Source: Streptomyces typhae (GTDB lineage Bacteria > Actinomycetota > Actinomycetes > Streptomycetales > Streptomycetaceae). From it: a stretch of 64,000 nucleotides of DNA. The stretch spans positions 186,001-250,000 of the forward strand of contig NZ_WPNZ01000009.1 of the NCBI RefSeq assembly GCF_009755605.1. Reading direction: 5' to 3'. The notes under the pieces were generated by a model. It had not been told where the DNA came from. It saw only the letters and a list, made by a program, of their open reading frames with translations, and did no database searches. Shown here piece by piece: positions 28,317-36,587 of the stretch (the stretch's first letter is position 1; each line of letters starts with the position of its first letter). Both the position numbers and the translations under genes were made by a program.

Positions 28317-30047
28317 ATGGAAACCTCCCTCCCCCGAGTTCACCCCCGGGCTCACGCCCCCGCTCGACGGCTTCGGCGGGGCTGTCTGGTCCTGCTGGCG
28401 GCGGGTCTGCTCATCTCCGGCTGCTCGTCGGCGAGTTCGTCGTCGGACGTGGCGATGGCCGAGCTGCCCCGCGCCACCCCGAAGGAACTCACGTCGTACT
28501 ACGGCCAGAAGCTGCGGTGGCGCGAGTGCGGCGTACCCGGCTTCGAGTGCGCGACGATGAAGGCGCCTCTGCACTACGACAAGCCGGACGCGGGCGACGT
28601 GAAACTGGCGGTGTCGCGGAAGCGGGCGACGGGGAAGCCGCGGGGCGGCGAGGCGGAGAGGGCCGGGGCGAAGGGCGAAAGTGCCGCGAGGGAGCGGCGT
28701 GCCGCCGACACCAGAGGGGTGGCGGACGCGAAGGGCGGCCCCGGGCGGGGTGCCGGCCGCGACCGTGAGGCCGGGGGCGGCAGGCTCGGCTCGCTCCTGG
28801 TGAACCCCGGAGGTCCGGGCGGCTCGGCGATCGGCTACCTCCAGGCGTACGCGGCGCTCGGCTACCCGGAAGCGGTCCGGGCCCGGTACGACATGGTGGC
28901 GATCGACCCGCGCGGAGTCGCCCGCAGCGAGCCGGTCACGTGCATGGACGACCGGCGGATGGACACGTACACGCAGACGGACATCACGCCCGACGACCGG
29001 CGTGAGACCGATCGGCTCGCCACGACGTACAAGAGGTTCGCGAAGGGCTGTGAGCAGCGGTCGGGGAAGGTGCTCGGGCATGTCTCGACGGTGGAGTCCG
29101 CGCGGGACATGGACATCCTGCGGGCGGCGCTCGGCGACGAGAGGCTGACGTACGTCGGGGCTTCGTACGGCACGTTCCTGGGCGCGACGTACGCCGGTCT
29201 GTTCCCCGACCGGGTGGGGCGGCTCGTCCTCGACGGCGCCATGGATCCCTCCCTCACCTCGCGCGAGATGAACCGAGACCAGACGGAGGGCTTCGAGACG
29301 GCGTTCCAGTCGTTCGCGCGGGACTGTGTGCGGGAGCGGGACTGTCCGCTCGGGAGGAAGAGCGCGGCGGACGCGGGCAACCGCCTGAAGAAGTTCTTCG
29401 CGACCCTGGACCGGACACCGGTCCCGGCGGGCGACACCGGGCCGGGCGGCGGTGGCCGCGAGCTCGGTGAGGCGCTGGCCACGACGGGGGTGATCGCGGC
29501 GATGTACGACGAGGCGGCCTGGCCGGAGCTGCGCGACGCGCTGACGTCCGCGATGAAGGACAAGGACGGTTCGGCCCTGCTGGCCCTCTCCGACAGCTAC
29601 TACGAGCGGGACGGCGACGGAAAGTACTCGAACCTGATGTTCGCCAACGCCGCCGTGAACTGCCTCGACCTGCCGCCGTCCTTCTCCTCGCCGGACGAGG
29701 TGCGCAAGTCGCTGCCCGACTTCGAGAAGGCGTCCCCGGTCTTCGGCGAGGGCCTGGCCTGGTCGGCCCTGAACTGCACGTACTGGCCGGTGAAGGCCAC
29801 CGGCAAGCCGCAGCGCATCGAGGCGAAGGGCGCCGCCCCGATCATCGTGACCGGCACGACCCGCGACCCCGCCACCCCCTACCGCTGGGCCCAGGCCCTC
29901 GCCTCCCAGCTCTCCTCGGGCCGCCTCCTCACCTACGAGGGCGACGGCCACACCGCCTACGGCCGCGGCAGCGACTGCGTCGACGAGACGATCAACACGT
30001 ACCTCCTGGAGGGCCGCGCCCCCAAGACCGACAAACGCTGCAAGTAA
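28317..30047 (+). CDS. Secreted lipoprotein alpha/beta hydrolase (tripeptidyl aminopeptidase type)
   Basis: 576 residues. A twin-Arg-like basic N-terminus and hydrophobic core end in lipobox LISGC (Cys36). The fold is that of Streptomyces SlpD/tripeptidyl-aminopeptidase exported peptidases: oxyanion loop NPGGPGGS, nucleophile elbow GASYG (Ser283), and C-terminal TAP-like domain with Asp517 (TRDPATPY) and His545 (GDGHTAYG). It would remove short N-terminal peptides outside the cell. An unusual Gly/Arg/Glu-rich insertion of about 50 residues lies before NPGGPGG. A terminator follows at 30065-30110. Confidence 0.9.
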   Translation: METSLPRVHPRAHAPARRLRRGCLVLLAAGLLISGCSSASSSSDVAMAELPRATPKELTSYYGQKLRWRECGVPGFECATMKAPLHYDKPDAGDVKLAVSRKRATGKPRGGEAERAGAKGESAARERRAADTRGVADAKGGPGRGAGRDREAGGGRLGSLLVNPGGPGGSAIGYLQAYAALGYPEAVRARYDMVAIDPRGVARSEPVTCMDDRRMDTYTQTDITPDDRRETDRLATTYKRFAKGCEQRSGKVLGHVSTVESARDMDILRAALGDERLTYVGASYGTFLGATYAGLFPDRVGRLVLDGAMDPSLTSREMNRDQTEGFETAFQSFARDCVRERDCPLGRKSAADAGNRLKKFFATLDRTPVPAGDTGPGGGGRELGEALATTGVIAAMYDEAAWPELRDALTSAMKDKDGSALLALSDSYYERDGDGKYSNLMFANAAVNCLDLPPSFSSPDEVRKSLPDFEKASPVFGEGLAWSALNCTYWPVKATGKPQRIEAKGAAPIIVTGTTRDPATPYRWAQALASQLSSGRLLTYEGDGHTAYGRGSDCVDETINTYLLEGRAPKTDKRCK

Positions 30048-30064
30048 CCCCAGCTCACACCCCC

Positions 30065-30110
30065 ACCAGCCCCCGCCCTGTCCCCCTGCCCGGCCCACCC
30101 GGGGGCTGGT
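30065..30110. terminator. Hydrolase terminator
   Basis: ACCAGCCCCCG (30065-30075) pairs exactly with CGGGGGCTGGT (30100-30110) across a C-rich 24-base loop, 18 bp after the hydrolase stop. Confidence 0.6.
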
Positions 30111-30178
30111 ACGGAGCACCCTCCGAAACTGTGTAGACTTGGCGACGTTGCTGACCGCACCATAGGTGCGGACGGCGT

Positions 30179-30252
30179 GCCGCCTTAGCTCAGATGGCCA
30201 GAGCAACGCACTCGTAATGCGTAGGTCTCGGGTTCGAATCCCGAAGGCGGCT
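30179..30252 (+). tRNA. tRNA-Thr (anticodon CGU)
   Basis: A 74-base cloverleaf: acceptor GCCGCCT/AGGCGGC, anticodon stem ACGCA/TGCGT with loop CTCGTAA (anticodon CGT at 30213-30215), and T-arm GGGTTCGAATCCC with T discriminator. No CCA is encoded. The 3' part from 30211 is attL of the following element, so the intact gene is rebuilt by the integrated DNA. Its original terminator now lies 10 kb away at 40329-40361. Confidence 0.95.
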
Positions 30253-30255
30253 CCG
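30211..30255. repeat. attL, 45-bp direct repeat
   Basis: Identical to 40282-40326. It covers the anticodon loop through the 3' end of tRNA-Thr plus CCG. Confidence 0.95.
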
Positions 30256-30287
30256 CGATGAAACGGCAGGCCACAGGCCGTTTACTC

Positions 30288-30320
30288 ACTGCCCGCCGGG
30301 GAGGTCCCCGAGCGGGCAGT
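30288..30320. terminator. Element-encoded hairpins behind tRNA-Thr and integrase
   Basis: ACTGCCCGC/GCGGGCAGT forms an outer stem enclosing CGGGG-AGGT-CCCCG. A second stem AAACGGC/GCCGTTT lies just before it (30261-30283). They sit between the tRNA and the convergent integrase stop, so they can end both transcripts and replace the displaced tRNA terminator. Confidence 0.7.
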
Positions 30321-30338
30321 ACGCATTTTGTACACATG
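30320..30338 (+). repeat. End repeat TACGCATTTTGTACACATG (left)
   Basis: It matches 40158-40176 (TACGCATTCCGTACACATG) with two substitutions and in the same orientation. One copy lies near each end of the element, as expected for integrase arm sites. Confidence 0.55.
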
Positions 30339-30341
30339 GTT

Positions 30342-31538
30342 TCAGGTGGTGAGTCGCGCACTCGGTCGTGCGAGTGCGGCCGTGCGGCCAGCGTCGAGTG
30401 CGTCGGCCACCTCGTCCAGACGGTCGGGCCAGAGGTGGCCGTAGATGTCGAGCGTCATGGCCGCTGACTTGTGCCCAAGCATGAGCTGAACCACCTTCAC
30501 GTCTGCTCCGGCCGCGATGGCGAGCGACGCCGCAGTGTGCCGCAGCTTGTGCGGCGTGACGCCCAAGTCCCCGAGGCCGGCCGCCTTCACGGCCGGATCG
30601 AAGAACCGGGACCGGAAGTTGGAGTAGCGCAGCGGGCCGCCCTCGGGCGCCGTGAACACCAGGCCCGCCCGCCCGGCCATGGTGGCGAGGGGCGCCACCT
30701 CGTCGGCGACCGTGGCCAGGAGCGGCACCGAGCGCTTCTCGTGCGTCTTCACGGGGCCCAGCTCGAGCACACCGGAGACGTCTGAGTACGCCTTGACGAT
30801 GCGGAGCCGCCGTTGCGGGATAAGGAACCGTTCGCCGGTGGCTCCGATGCCCTCGCCCCACCGGATGCCGGTGTACCCGAGCAGCCGCACGAACGGTTCG
30901 TACCGCTCGGACGCCACGCACAGCTCGTGCAGCTGCTCGTGCGATAGGTACACGTGGTCGTCATCGTCGGGCTTCCGGGGCAGTTCGTGGTCGACGGCCG
31001 GACTAGCCACGATGCGCCCGGTCTGCACGGCGCGCTTCAGAACCATGGCCAGCACCCGGTAGATCTTGGTGATCCGTGCGGGCCCGAGCGGCTTGCCCCG
31101 TTTGCCGGGCGTCTTGATCAGGTGGTCGATCCAGTCGGAGACGTCCTCCCAGCGGATCGCGCCGATCTGCCAGTCCCTCCACTGGGGGAGGACGTACAAG
31201 TTCAGGATCTCTTCGTAGTCGTGGCGCGTCTTGCGTGCCTGGCGCCGTAGCGACTTCAGCCACTCCGCTGCGACCACGGCGAACGCTGCCTTGCCCGACT
31301 GCGGGTCACGGTAAGAACCCTTGTTGAGCCGGGCCGAGATGGCGTCCCGCTCGGCCTCCGCCTGGGGAAGCTTGCCGAACGTCTTCGCCTTCCCCTTGCC
31401 GTCCGGGCCGTACCAGCGAACCCGCCAGCGACCGGGCGCGCGCCGCTTGGAACCCTCCCGCTTCGCCGCCTGCCACCTCTCCAGGGCTTCTTGGTAGTCG
31501 GCGTGCTCCGCGCGGTCCTCAATCCACACTCGGGCCAT
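30342..31538 (-). CDS. int: Tyrosine site-specific integrase
   Basis: 398 residues. The N-terminal arm-binding region (about 30-75) is followed by a SAM-like core-binding domain (85-180). The catalytic domain carries Arg226 (TGIRWGEG), Lys265 (VKTHEKRS), His330 and Arg333 (HKLRHT), His356 (LGHKS) and Tyr366 (DIYGH), so all catalytic residues are present. It recombines attP with the tRNA-Thr site. I start at ATG 31538 because GGAGG lies 11 bases upstream. The start overlaps the regulator gene by 20 bp, implying cotranscription. It is adjacent to attL. Confidence 0.95.
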   Translation of the reverse strand: MARVWIEDRAEHADYQEALERWQAAKREGSKRRAPGRWRVRWYGPDGKGKAKTFGKLPQAEAERDAISARLNKGSYRDPQSGKAAFAVVAAEWLKSLRRQARKTRHDYEEILNLYVLPQWRDWQIGAIRWEDVSDWIDHLIKTPGKRGKPLGPARITKIYRVLAMVLKRAVQTGRIVASPAVDHELPRKPDDDDHVYLSHEQLHELCVASERYEPFVRLLGYTGIRWGEGIGATGERFLIPQRRLRIVKAYSDVSGVLELGPVKTHEKRSVPLLATVADEVAPLATMAGRAGLVFTAPEGGPLRYSNFRSRFFDPAVKAAGLGDLGVTPHKLRHTAASLAIAAGADVKVVQLMLGHKSAAMTLDIYGHLWPDRLDEVADALDAGRTAALARPSARLTT

Positions 31539-32010
31539 CTTCGGCCGCCTCCAACCGCTGTTGGCTCTGTTTGGTGATCCCGACGGGGCTTGACGCGAGG
31601 TGAAAGGCCATGAGCGCGCGGGCCTTCTCGTCCTCGTCCTCGATGCGGTGGTACCCAAGCGGTTCGATGCTCCGGGCCCACTTCCATGCCTCGCGCCCGT
31701 CGACCTGCCCGGCCGCGGTGACCTCGGCGGTACCACGGGCATCGTGGGGGAGCAGTAGGGCGACAGGGCTCACCTCCAGCACGACAGCAAGGGCCATCAG
31801 GTCGTCAACGTCCACGCGGCGGATGCCGCGGTCCTGGTTTCCGTCCCCGTTCTCGATCTTGTTCAAGGCGTCCGCGCTCAGCGGTCGGCCGCTCTCCCTC
31901 AACGCTGCTGACAACGCTCGCAGCGTGAGTCCACGGCTCTCGCGCAGCCGCTTCACGTTCGCGGCGACGGTGCGTCCTGTCGGTCCCACTTCAATGCGTC
32001 CTGTCGTCAT
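31519..32010 (-). CDS. XRE-family repressor of the element
   Basis: 163 residues with an HTH_3 domain at about 14-85 (VKRLRESRGLTLRALS, then LSADALNKIENG) and a C-terminal region without a known domain. It probably keeps the element silent by binding the divergent intergenic region. ATG 32010 is preferred: TAGCGT lies 7 bases upstream, a leaderless arrangement, while ATG 32034 has no signal. It is divergent from xis. Confidence 0.8.
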   Translation of the reverse strand: MTTGRIEVGPTGRTVAANVKRLRESRGLTLRALSAALRESGRPLSADALNKIENGDGNQDRGIRRVDVDDLMALAVVLEVSPVALLLPHDARGTAEVTAAGQVDGREAWKWARSIEPLGYHRIEDEDEKARALMAFHLASSPVGITKQSQQRLEAAEDGPSVD

Positions 32011-32081
32011 GATCCGGACGCTATCAGTCGTCATTATCGCGACTAAATGCCGGATCTTGCGGCCCCGGATCATCCCGGGTA

Positions 32082-32112
32082 CGCTCCGCATCATTCCTGA
32101 CTATCCCGGGAT
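32082..32112. promoter_or_regulatory. Paired ATCCCGGG operator-like boxes
   Basis: ATCCCGGGTA at 32082-32091 and the palindrome ATCCCGGGAT at 32103-32112 are spaced exactly 21 bp in the 144-bp gap between the XRE and xis starts. Two helical turns apart, they are natural candidates for the XRE repressor's operators. Confidence 0.45.
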
Positions 32113-32154
32113 GTTGCAAGCTCTCGTCAAGAAAATCTCGACAGGAGTCCGAGC

Positions 32155-32361
32155 GTGGCACAGAAACTCATGACCCCCGCAGAGGTGGAAGAGGAGTACG
32201 GCATCGCCGTGCAGACCCTCGCCAACTACCGCTGGCAAGGCGTCGGTCCCGCCTACGTGAAGAAGACGCCGGGTCGCAGCGGTCGCATCGTCTACCGACG
32301 CGCCGCCATTGAGGCGTGGCTCGACGCACAGACGGTGCAGGCCGGAGGCAAGGCCGCGTGA
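32155..32361 (+). CDS. xis: MerR/HTH_17-type excisionase
   Basis: 68 residues with an AlpA/Xis-like winged helix (MTPAEVEEEYGIAVQTLANYR, then a basic GRSGRIVYRRAAIEAWL). It would bend attachment-site DNA and switch the integrase to excision; in satellites the AlpA homologue also activates the genes downstream. GTG 32155 has AGGAG 7 bases upstream. Its stop overlaps the prim-pol start (GTGA). Confidence 0.88.
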   Translation: MAQKLMTPAEVEEEYGIAVQTLANYRWQGVGPAYVKKTPGRSGRIVYRRAAIEAWLDAQTVQAGGKAA

Positions 32362-33293
32362 ACGCAAAGAAGAACGCCCCGGGGGCAACCGGGGCGCTCG
32401 GTGACCAGCTGAACGGCGAGTCACCCGACAGCGTAACCCTCCAGCCGGACACGTTGGGGCCCCTCGACGGAGCCCTGTGGCTCATCCGCCACGGCTTCCC
32501 CGTCTTCCCCTGCGACCACCCCGGGACGCCCCGTTGCACGGGGCTGCACAAGACGTGCGACGGCTCCCGCGGCAAGCACCCGGCCGTCGCCTTCACCCGG
32601 GCCTGGACGCTCGACGAAGCCAAGGTGCACGACACCTTCAGCCGCGGACTGCGGAACCCCGCCGTGGCCGTAGGCGCCTGCTCGAGCCCCGACGGCATGC
32701 GGCTCCTGGTCGTCGACAGCGACCGGCCCGGAGCCATCGAGGACGTAGCAGGCGCCCGCGGCGAGACGTGGCCGGCCACCATGCGCGTCCGCACCGCGAA
32801 GGGCCACCACGACTACCTGTGGGCGCCCGCGGCCCTGCGGCTCGGGAACGGACTCGGCGCCCTGCAAGGCCAGTTCGACGGCGACGTTCGCGCCGGGAAC
32901 GCCTACGTCATCGGCCCCGGCGCCGTGCACGCCACGGGCGTCCTCTACGAGCTGGACGACCCCGAGCGTCCGCCCGTCCCCGCCCCCAGCTGGCTACTGG
33001 ACGCGCTCGTCACCAAGCCGACGTTCGCGGCCCGCAGGACGCACTGGCGGGACGCGTCCCACCCAGCGTCCTCGGGCGCCCGGGGCCTGGTCGCGTTCGT
33101 CCTCGACAGCCCCCAGGGCTCCCGCAACAACCGTCTGTTCTGGGCCGCGTGCCGCGCCGCCGAGGACGCCCAGGACGGCCGCCAGGACGCCCGGGACGCC
33201 CTATTGGAAGCAGCCGTCACGGCAGGGCTCGACGCCCGGGAAGCCGCCGCCACCATCCGATCCGCGTACAACCGCACGGGAGCCACCGCATGA
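32358..33293 (+). CDS. Bifunctional DNA primase/polymerase (prim-pol)
   Basis: 311 residues. The prim-pol core spans about 35-225, with WLIRHGFPVFP, GKHPAV, the metal-binding VVDSD (118-122) and the GHHDYLW His motif (149-155). Cys52, 60 and 67 may bind metal. Enzymes of this type prime and extend replication of integrative elements in actinomycetes. GTG overlaps the xis stop, and the end overlaps the helicase start (ATGA), giving a replication operon. Confidence 0.88.
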   Translation: MNAKKNAPGATGALGDQLNGESPDSVTLQPDTLGPLDGALWLIRHGFPVFPCDHPGTPRCTGLHKTCDGSRGKHPAVAFTRAWTLDEAKVHDTFSRGLRNPAVAVGACSSPDGMRLLVVDSDRPGAIEDVAGARGETWPATMRVRTAKGHHDYLWAPAALRLGNGLGALQGQFDGDVRAGNAYVIGPGAVHATGVLYELDDPERPPVPAPSWLLDALVTKPTFAARRTHWRDASHPASSGARGLVAFVLDSPQGSRNNRLFWAACRAAEDAQDGRQDARDALLEAAVTAGLDAREAAATIRSAYNRTGATA

Positions 33294-34765
33294 CCTTCCC
33301 GCCGCCCAGTAACCCCATGGCCGTGGCCCGCGTCCTGCTCCCCGCCTGGACCGCGGACGGCCGCCCCACGCTGCTCCACTGGCGCAATCAGTGGATGGAG
33401 TGGCAGGGCACCCACTGGCGGGAGCTGGACCCGGGGGAAGTACGCGCCGTGGCCTACAAGGAACTCGAGCACGCCCAGTACGAGGACGTGACCCCGAAGG
33501 GTCCTGAGATCAAGGACTGGGAGCCGAACAAGAAGAAGATCGCGGACCTGATGGAAGCCATGTCGGCCATCCGCATCCTGCCCCCGGCCGTGGACACCCC
33601 GGTCTGGACGGACGGCACCGCCCAGACCACGCCCATCGTTGCGTGCACCAACGGGCTGCTCGACGTGGTCACCCGCCAGCTTCGGCCGCTGACCCCGGAG
33701 TACTTCAACGTCGTGTCGGTGCCGTTCGACTACGTGCCCGATGCGACGTGCCCCACCTGGGAGTCATTCCTGGGTAAGGCGTGGCCCGATGACCCCGAGT
33801 CGGTCGCGGCCCTCCAGGAGTGGTTCGGGTACGTCCTGTCCGGCCGCACCGACCAACAGAAGATCCTCCTGATCGTCGGGCCCACCCGGTCTGGCAAGGG
33901 CACCGTGGCGCGCGTTCTCGGGCGGCTCGTCGGCAAGGGCAACGTGGCCGGGCCCACCCTGGCGAGCCTCGCGACGAACTTCGGCCTGTCCCCGCTCCTT
34001 GGCAAGCCGCTCGCCGTGATCTCCGACGCGCGCCTGTCCGGCCGCGACGGGCAGCAGGTCGTCGAACGGCTGCTGACGATCTCCGGTGAGGACACCATCG
34101 ACGTGGACCGGAAGTACCGCCAGCCCTGGACGGGCAAGATCCCCGCCCGCCTGATGGTCCTGTCCAACGAGCTGCCCAACTTCGGGGACTCCTCGGGCGT
34201 CATCGCGAAGCGGTTCATCGTTCTGACCATGTCCGTGTCCTGGCTCGGCAAGGAAGACACCACCCTGACGGACAAGCTCACCGCCGAACTGCCCGGCATC
34301 CTCAACTGGGCCCTGGACGGCCTCGCGCGCCTGGAGACGAACGGGCGGATCGGCCAGCCCACTTCGTCCGGGGACGCGATCACCACCATGCAGGACACCG
34401 CGTCACCGACGTCCGCGTTCGTCCGCGACCGCTGCGAGACCGGCCCGGCCTGCTCCGTCCAGGTCGACGTCCTGTGGGAGATGTGGAAGGACTGGGCCGA
34501 GGACGCCGGGGTGAAGCCGGGCAGCAAGGCCATGTTCGGCCGCAACCTGCTCTCCGTCGAGCCGCGCATCCGCCGCGCCAAGCCGCGAATCGACGGCCGC
34601 CAGGTGCCCGTGTACGAGGGCATCGGAGTCAAAAGCTACGCCAACAATGGCGATTCGCCCGGCTCACCCGGCTCACCCGGCAACACCGCAGGTCACAGCG
34701 TTGACGGCGAAAACGGCCACCCGGCTCACCCCGGCTCAGTGAAACCACTGGTCAGAGGGCTATGA
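33290..34765 (+). CDS. Phage/plasmid P4-type primase C-terminal helicase (D5/SF3)
   Basis: 491 residues. The D5-N region is followed by an SF3 helicase: Walker A GPTRSGKGT (197-205), VISDAR in the B region, motif C-like ARLMVLSNELPNFGD, and the Arg-containing VIAKRFIVLTM. It unwinds the element origin and pairs with the prim-pol protein upstream, together equalling a split P4 alpha-like replicase. The C-terminus (NNGDSPGSPGSPGNT) is encoded by the left arm of a 38-bp inverted repeat and looks recently added. Confidence 0.92.
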   Translation: MTFPPPSNPMAVARVLLPAWTADGRPTLLHWRNQWMEWQGTHWRELDPGEVRAVAYKELEHAQYEDVTPKGPEIKDWEPNKKKIADLMEAMSAIRILPPAVDTPVWTDGTAQTTPIVACTNGLLDVVTRQLRPLTPEYFNVVSVPFDYVPDATCPTWESFLGKAWPDDPESVAALQEWFGYVLSGRTDQQKILLIVGPTRSGKGTVARVLGRLVGKGNVAGPTLASLATNFGLSPLLGKPLAVISDARLSGRDGQQVVERLLTISGEDTIDVDRKYRQPWTGKIPARLMVLSNELPNFGDSSGVIAKRFIVLTMSVSWLGKEDTTLTDKLTAELPGILNWALDGLARLETNGRIGQPTSSGDAITTMQDTASPTSAFVRDRCETGPACSVQVDVLWEMWKDWAEDAGVKPGSKAMFGRNLLSVEPRIRRAKPRIDGRQVPVYEGIGVKSYANNGDSPGSPGSPGNTAGHSVDGENGHPAHPGSVKPLVRGL

Positions 34766-34807
34766 GCCAGGGTGAGCCGGGTGAGCCGGGCGAATCCCCA
34801 TTGTTGG
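34641..34807. repeat. 38-bp near-perfect inverted repeat around the helicase stop
   Basis: Left arm 34641-34678 and right arm 34770-34807 match at 37 of 38 positions; the spacer is 91 bp. Each arm starts CCAACAAT (as complement on the right) and holds two CCGGCTCAC units. It could form a large cruciform or stem, and it encodes both the helicase tail and the start of the next small protein. Confidence 0.85.
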
Positions 34808-34905
34808 GCCACCTCAGGCCCCAAACTCCGTGCGCGGACTGCGGCCGCCCGCAGTGGAACGCGGCCGGATCACCTCTCTGCGGTGCCTGCCGCGAAGCCG
34901 CCTGA
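34762..34905 (+). CDS. Tiny zinc-ribbon-like protein
   Basis: 47 residues from ATG 34762, which overlaps the helicase stop. After a GEPGEPGE start comes CADC and, 13 residues later, CGAC, a two-CxxC metal knuckle. The N-terminal part is encoded by the inverted-repeat arm. Function unknown; such small Cys-pair proteins are common in actinobacterial mobile elements. Confidence 0.55.
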   Translation: MSQGEPGEPGESPLLGHLRPQTPCADCGRPQWNAAGSPLCGACREAA

Positions 34906-34922
34906 ACGAAGGGAACCCACCC

Positions 34923-35102
34923 ATGCCCACCGCCCGCGTCACCCACTGCCCCGCCTGCCGGAAGGAGCGGATCACCCGCTACGTCGGCCGCGCCACCGTC
35001 AAGGGCCAGCCGCAAGACCTCGTGCAGTGCCCGGCAGGCGCCTGCGAACTCGTCTGGGCCGTCCGCCCCGACCACACCCCCCGCCGCCTCACCGCGGCAT
35101 GA
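34923..35102 (+). CDS. Small Cys-pair protein
   Basis: 59 residues with CPACRKERITRYVGRAT and CPAGAC, fitting a zinc ribbon. GAAGGGA lies 8 bases before ATG 34923. No known family; part of the tightly packed small-gene run behind the replication operon. Confidence 0.6.
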   Translation: MPTARVTHCPACRKERITRYVGRATVKGQPQDLVQCPAGACELVWAVRPDHTPRRLTAA

Positions 35103-35122
35103 CCCCCAGAAGGGACCCCACC

Positions 35123-35398
35123 ATGAGCACCGCCCCCCGCTTTCGCCGACAGAAGCCCGTCGAGCAGTACGGCACCCTCGACGTCCGCCAGATGACCCCC
35201 GAGGAGATCGTGGCCGCCGACGAGGCCGGGCACCTCGACGCGCTCAACGACGGCGGCGACCCTGACGCCACCGTCGAGCACAAGCCGTCCTGCAAGGGCC
35301 CCGACGTCGGCCCCGACGACGAGGGACACCGCAGCATCCGCGCCGGAGACCCCGTCACCTACGTCTGTGCCAACTGCCACGCACGCAAGGAGATCTGA
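35123..35398 (+). CDS. Small acidic protein with Cys pair
   Basis: 91 residues: a basic start (RFRRQK), an acidic middle (MTPEEIVAADEAGHLDAL), then a Cys and, near the end, CANCHARKEI. AGAAGGGA precedes ATG 35123. The last CxxC suggests metal binding. Function unknown. Confidence 0.6.
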   Translation: MSTAPRFRRQKPVEQYGTLDVRQMTPEEIVAADEAGHLDALNDGGDPDATVEHKPSCKGPDVGPDDEGHRSIRAGDPVTYVCANCHARKEI

Positions 35399-35400
35399 CC

Positions 35401-36063
35401 ATGACCCGTATGCCCGCACGCCTCCACCGCGGCGACCACGAATGGGCCAGCTTCCCCGCCGACCACCACATCCCCGCCCCGGCCCTCCAGGCCGTCACCG
35501 ACTTCATCAACCTGCGCGTGCGCATCGAGGAAGCCGAGGAACAGCGCAGCATGGCCACCCGCAAGCTGTCCGAAGCCACCGTCAAGGACCGGGCGGCCCT
35601 CGACGAGCACGTACTCAACGGTGGCTCCGCCTCCACCTTCACCTACGAGAACACCGCCGCCGCCAAGAAGACCATCGTCGACGCCGAGGCGGACCTTGAG
35701 GCCTTGAAGCGCGTCATCGGCCCCGCCTACCTCAAGACCGCGAGCACGCTTCAGGACGTGATCCCGCAGGGCAGGCAGCAGGCCGCCGCGCTCATCGAGC
35801 AGGCCGGGCAGGCGTACACAGCAGCCATCGACGCTCTCGCCGAGACACGCAGGGCCTACCTCGAGGGAGTCGGCCTCATGCTCTTCTGGGAGTACCTCCA
35901 CAGCCGCGGGGAGTGCGTGGGCAACGCCGGTTACGGGGACCAGATCAACCTGTCCCGCGGCCCCATCACCCGCGTGGACGCCGAGATCTTCAAGGTGCTG
36001 CACTCCGATGCGCAGGCCCACACCAGGCTCCCCGGCCAGCAACAGAGCACCACGACCCTGTGA
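35401..36063 (+). CDS. Coiled-coil protein of unknown function
   Basis: 220 residues, mainly helical: RIEEAEEQRSMATRKLSEATVK and long Ala/Glu stretches to about residue 165, then an aromatic segment (GVGLMLFWEYLH). No enzyme motif. It begins 2 bases after the previous stop, so it is cotranscribed, and ends just before a strong terminator. A structural or scaffold-like role is possible but unsupported. Confidence 0.6.
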   Translation: MTRMPARLHRGDHEWASFPADHHIPAPALQAVTDFINLRVRIEEAEEQRSMATRKLSEATVKDRAALDEHVLNGGSASTFTYENTAAAKKTIVDAEADLEALKRVIGPAYLKTASTLQDVIPQGRQQAAALIEQAGQAYTAAIDALAETRRAYLEGVGLMLFWEYLHSRGECVGNAGYGDQINLSRGPITRVDAEIFKVLHSDAQAHTRLPGQQQSTTTL

Positions 36064-36070
36064 CCCCAAC

Positions 36071-36099
36071 CGGGGCACGTCCGGCAGCGACGTGCCCCG
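36071..36099. terminator. Terminator of the replication/small-gene operon
   Basis: CGGGGCACGTC (36071-36081) pairs perfectly with GACGTGCCCCG (36089-36099), loop 7, starting 7 bp after the coiled-coil gene stop. Confidence 0.75.
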
Positions 36100-36209
36100 C
36101 CCCCGGGGGTGGGGGGTGACCCCCAGGGGCTAGGGGTTCTGGAACGCCGGGGAGGGCTCTGCGGGATCGGTCGACCAATCAACCGCAACGACCACTTGGA
36201 GGTGGGCAG

Positions 36210-36587
36210 ATGCCTGCTCAGCGCGACCCGTCCAAGCCGTACAGCCGTGCGCACCGCGGGCAGGGACGCGTCGGCGTTCTCGTCGACCTGCCCTCGTCCG
36301 GGTGCACGCTGCCCGTGCCGGACATGCCGCCCGGCCGGGACTGGACGGACGCCGACCGTGCGCGGTGGGAGGAACTGTGGCAGTCCCCTCAGGCGACGAT
36401 GTGGGACGACACGGCGCGCGGCACGGTGGCGGTGCTGCTCGTCTACGAGGCCGCGGTGCTGGCGGGTGAGGCGTCGGCGTGGCAGGCGCAGGAAGCGCGG
36501 TACGCGGGTGAGGCTCTGGGGCTCACGCCGCGCGCGATGGTCCAGCTGGGGTGGCGGATCGTGGACGACGACGGGGAGGCCCGGTGA
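36210..36587 (+). CDS. Possible phage terminase small subunit (P27-like)
   Basis: 125 residues. The middle reads DWTDADRARWEELWQSPQA, then a helix (VAVLLVYEAAVLAGEAS) and LGLTPRAMVQLGWRIVDDD. Actinophage small terminases show the same order: W-x-LW-x-SPQA, helix, then LGxTPxxxxxLxWxI. If correct, it would recognise the element's packaging site and redirect a helper phage's large terminase, as TerS does in satellites. The similarity is by eye and the protein is short, so a generic DNA-binding role remains possible. A GTGA overlap joins it to the next gene. Confidence 0.42.
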   Translation: MPAQRDPSKPYSRAHRGQGRVGVLVDLPSSGCTLPVPDMPPGRDWTDADRARWEELWQSPQATMWDDTARGTVAVLLVYEAAVLAGEASAWQAQEARYAGEALGLTPRAMVQLGWRIVDDDGEAR

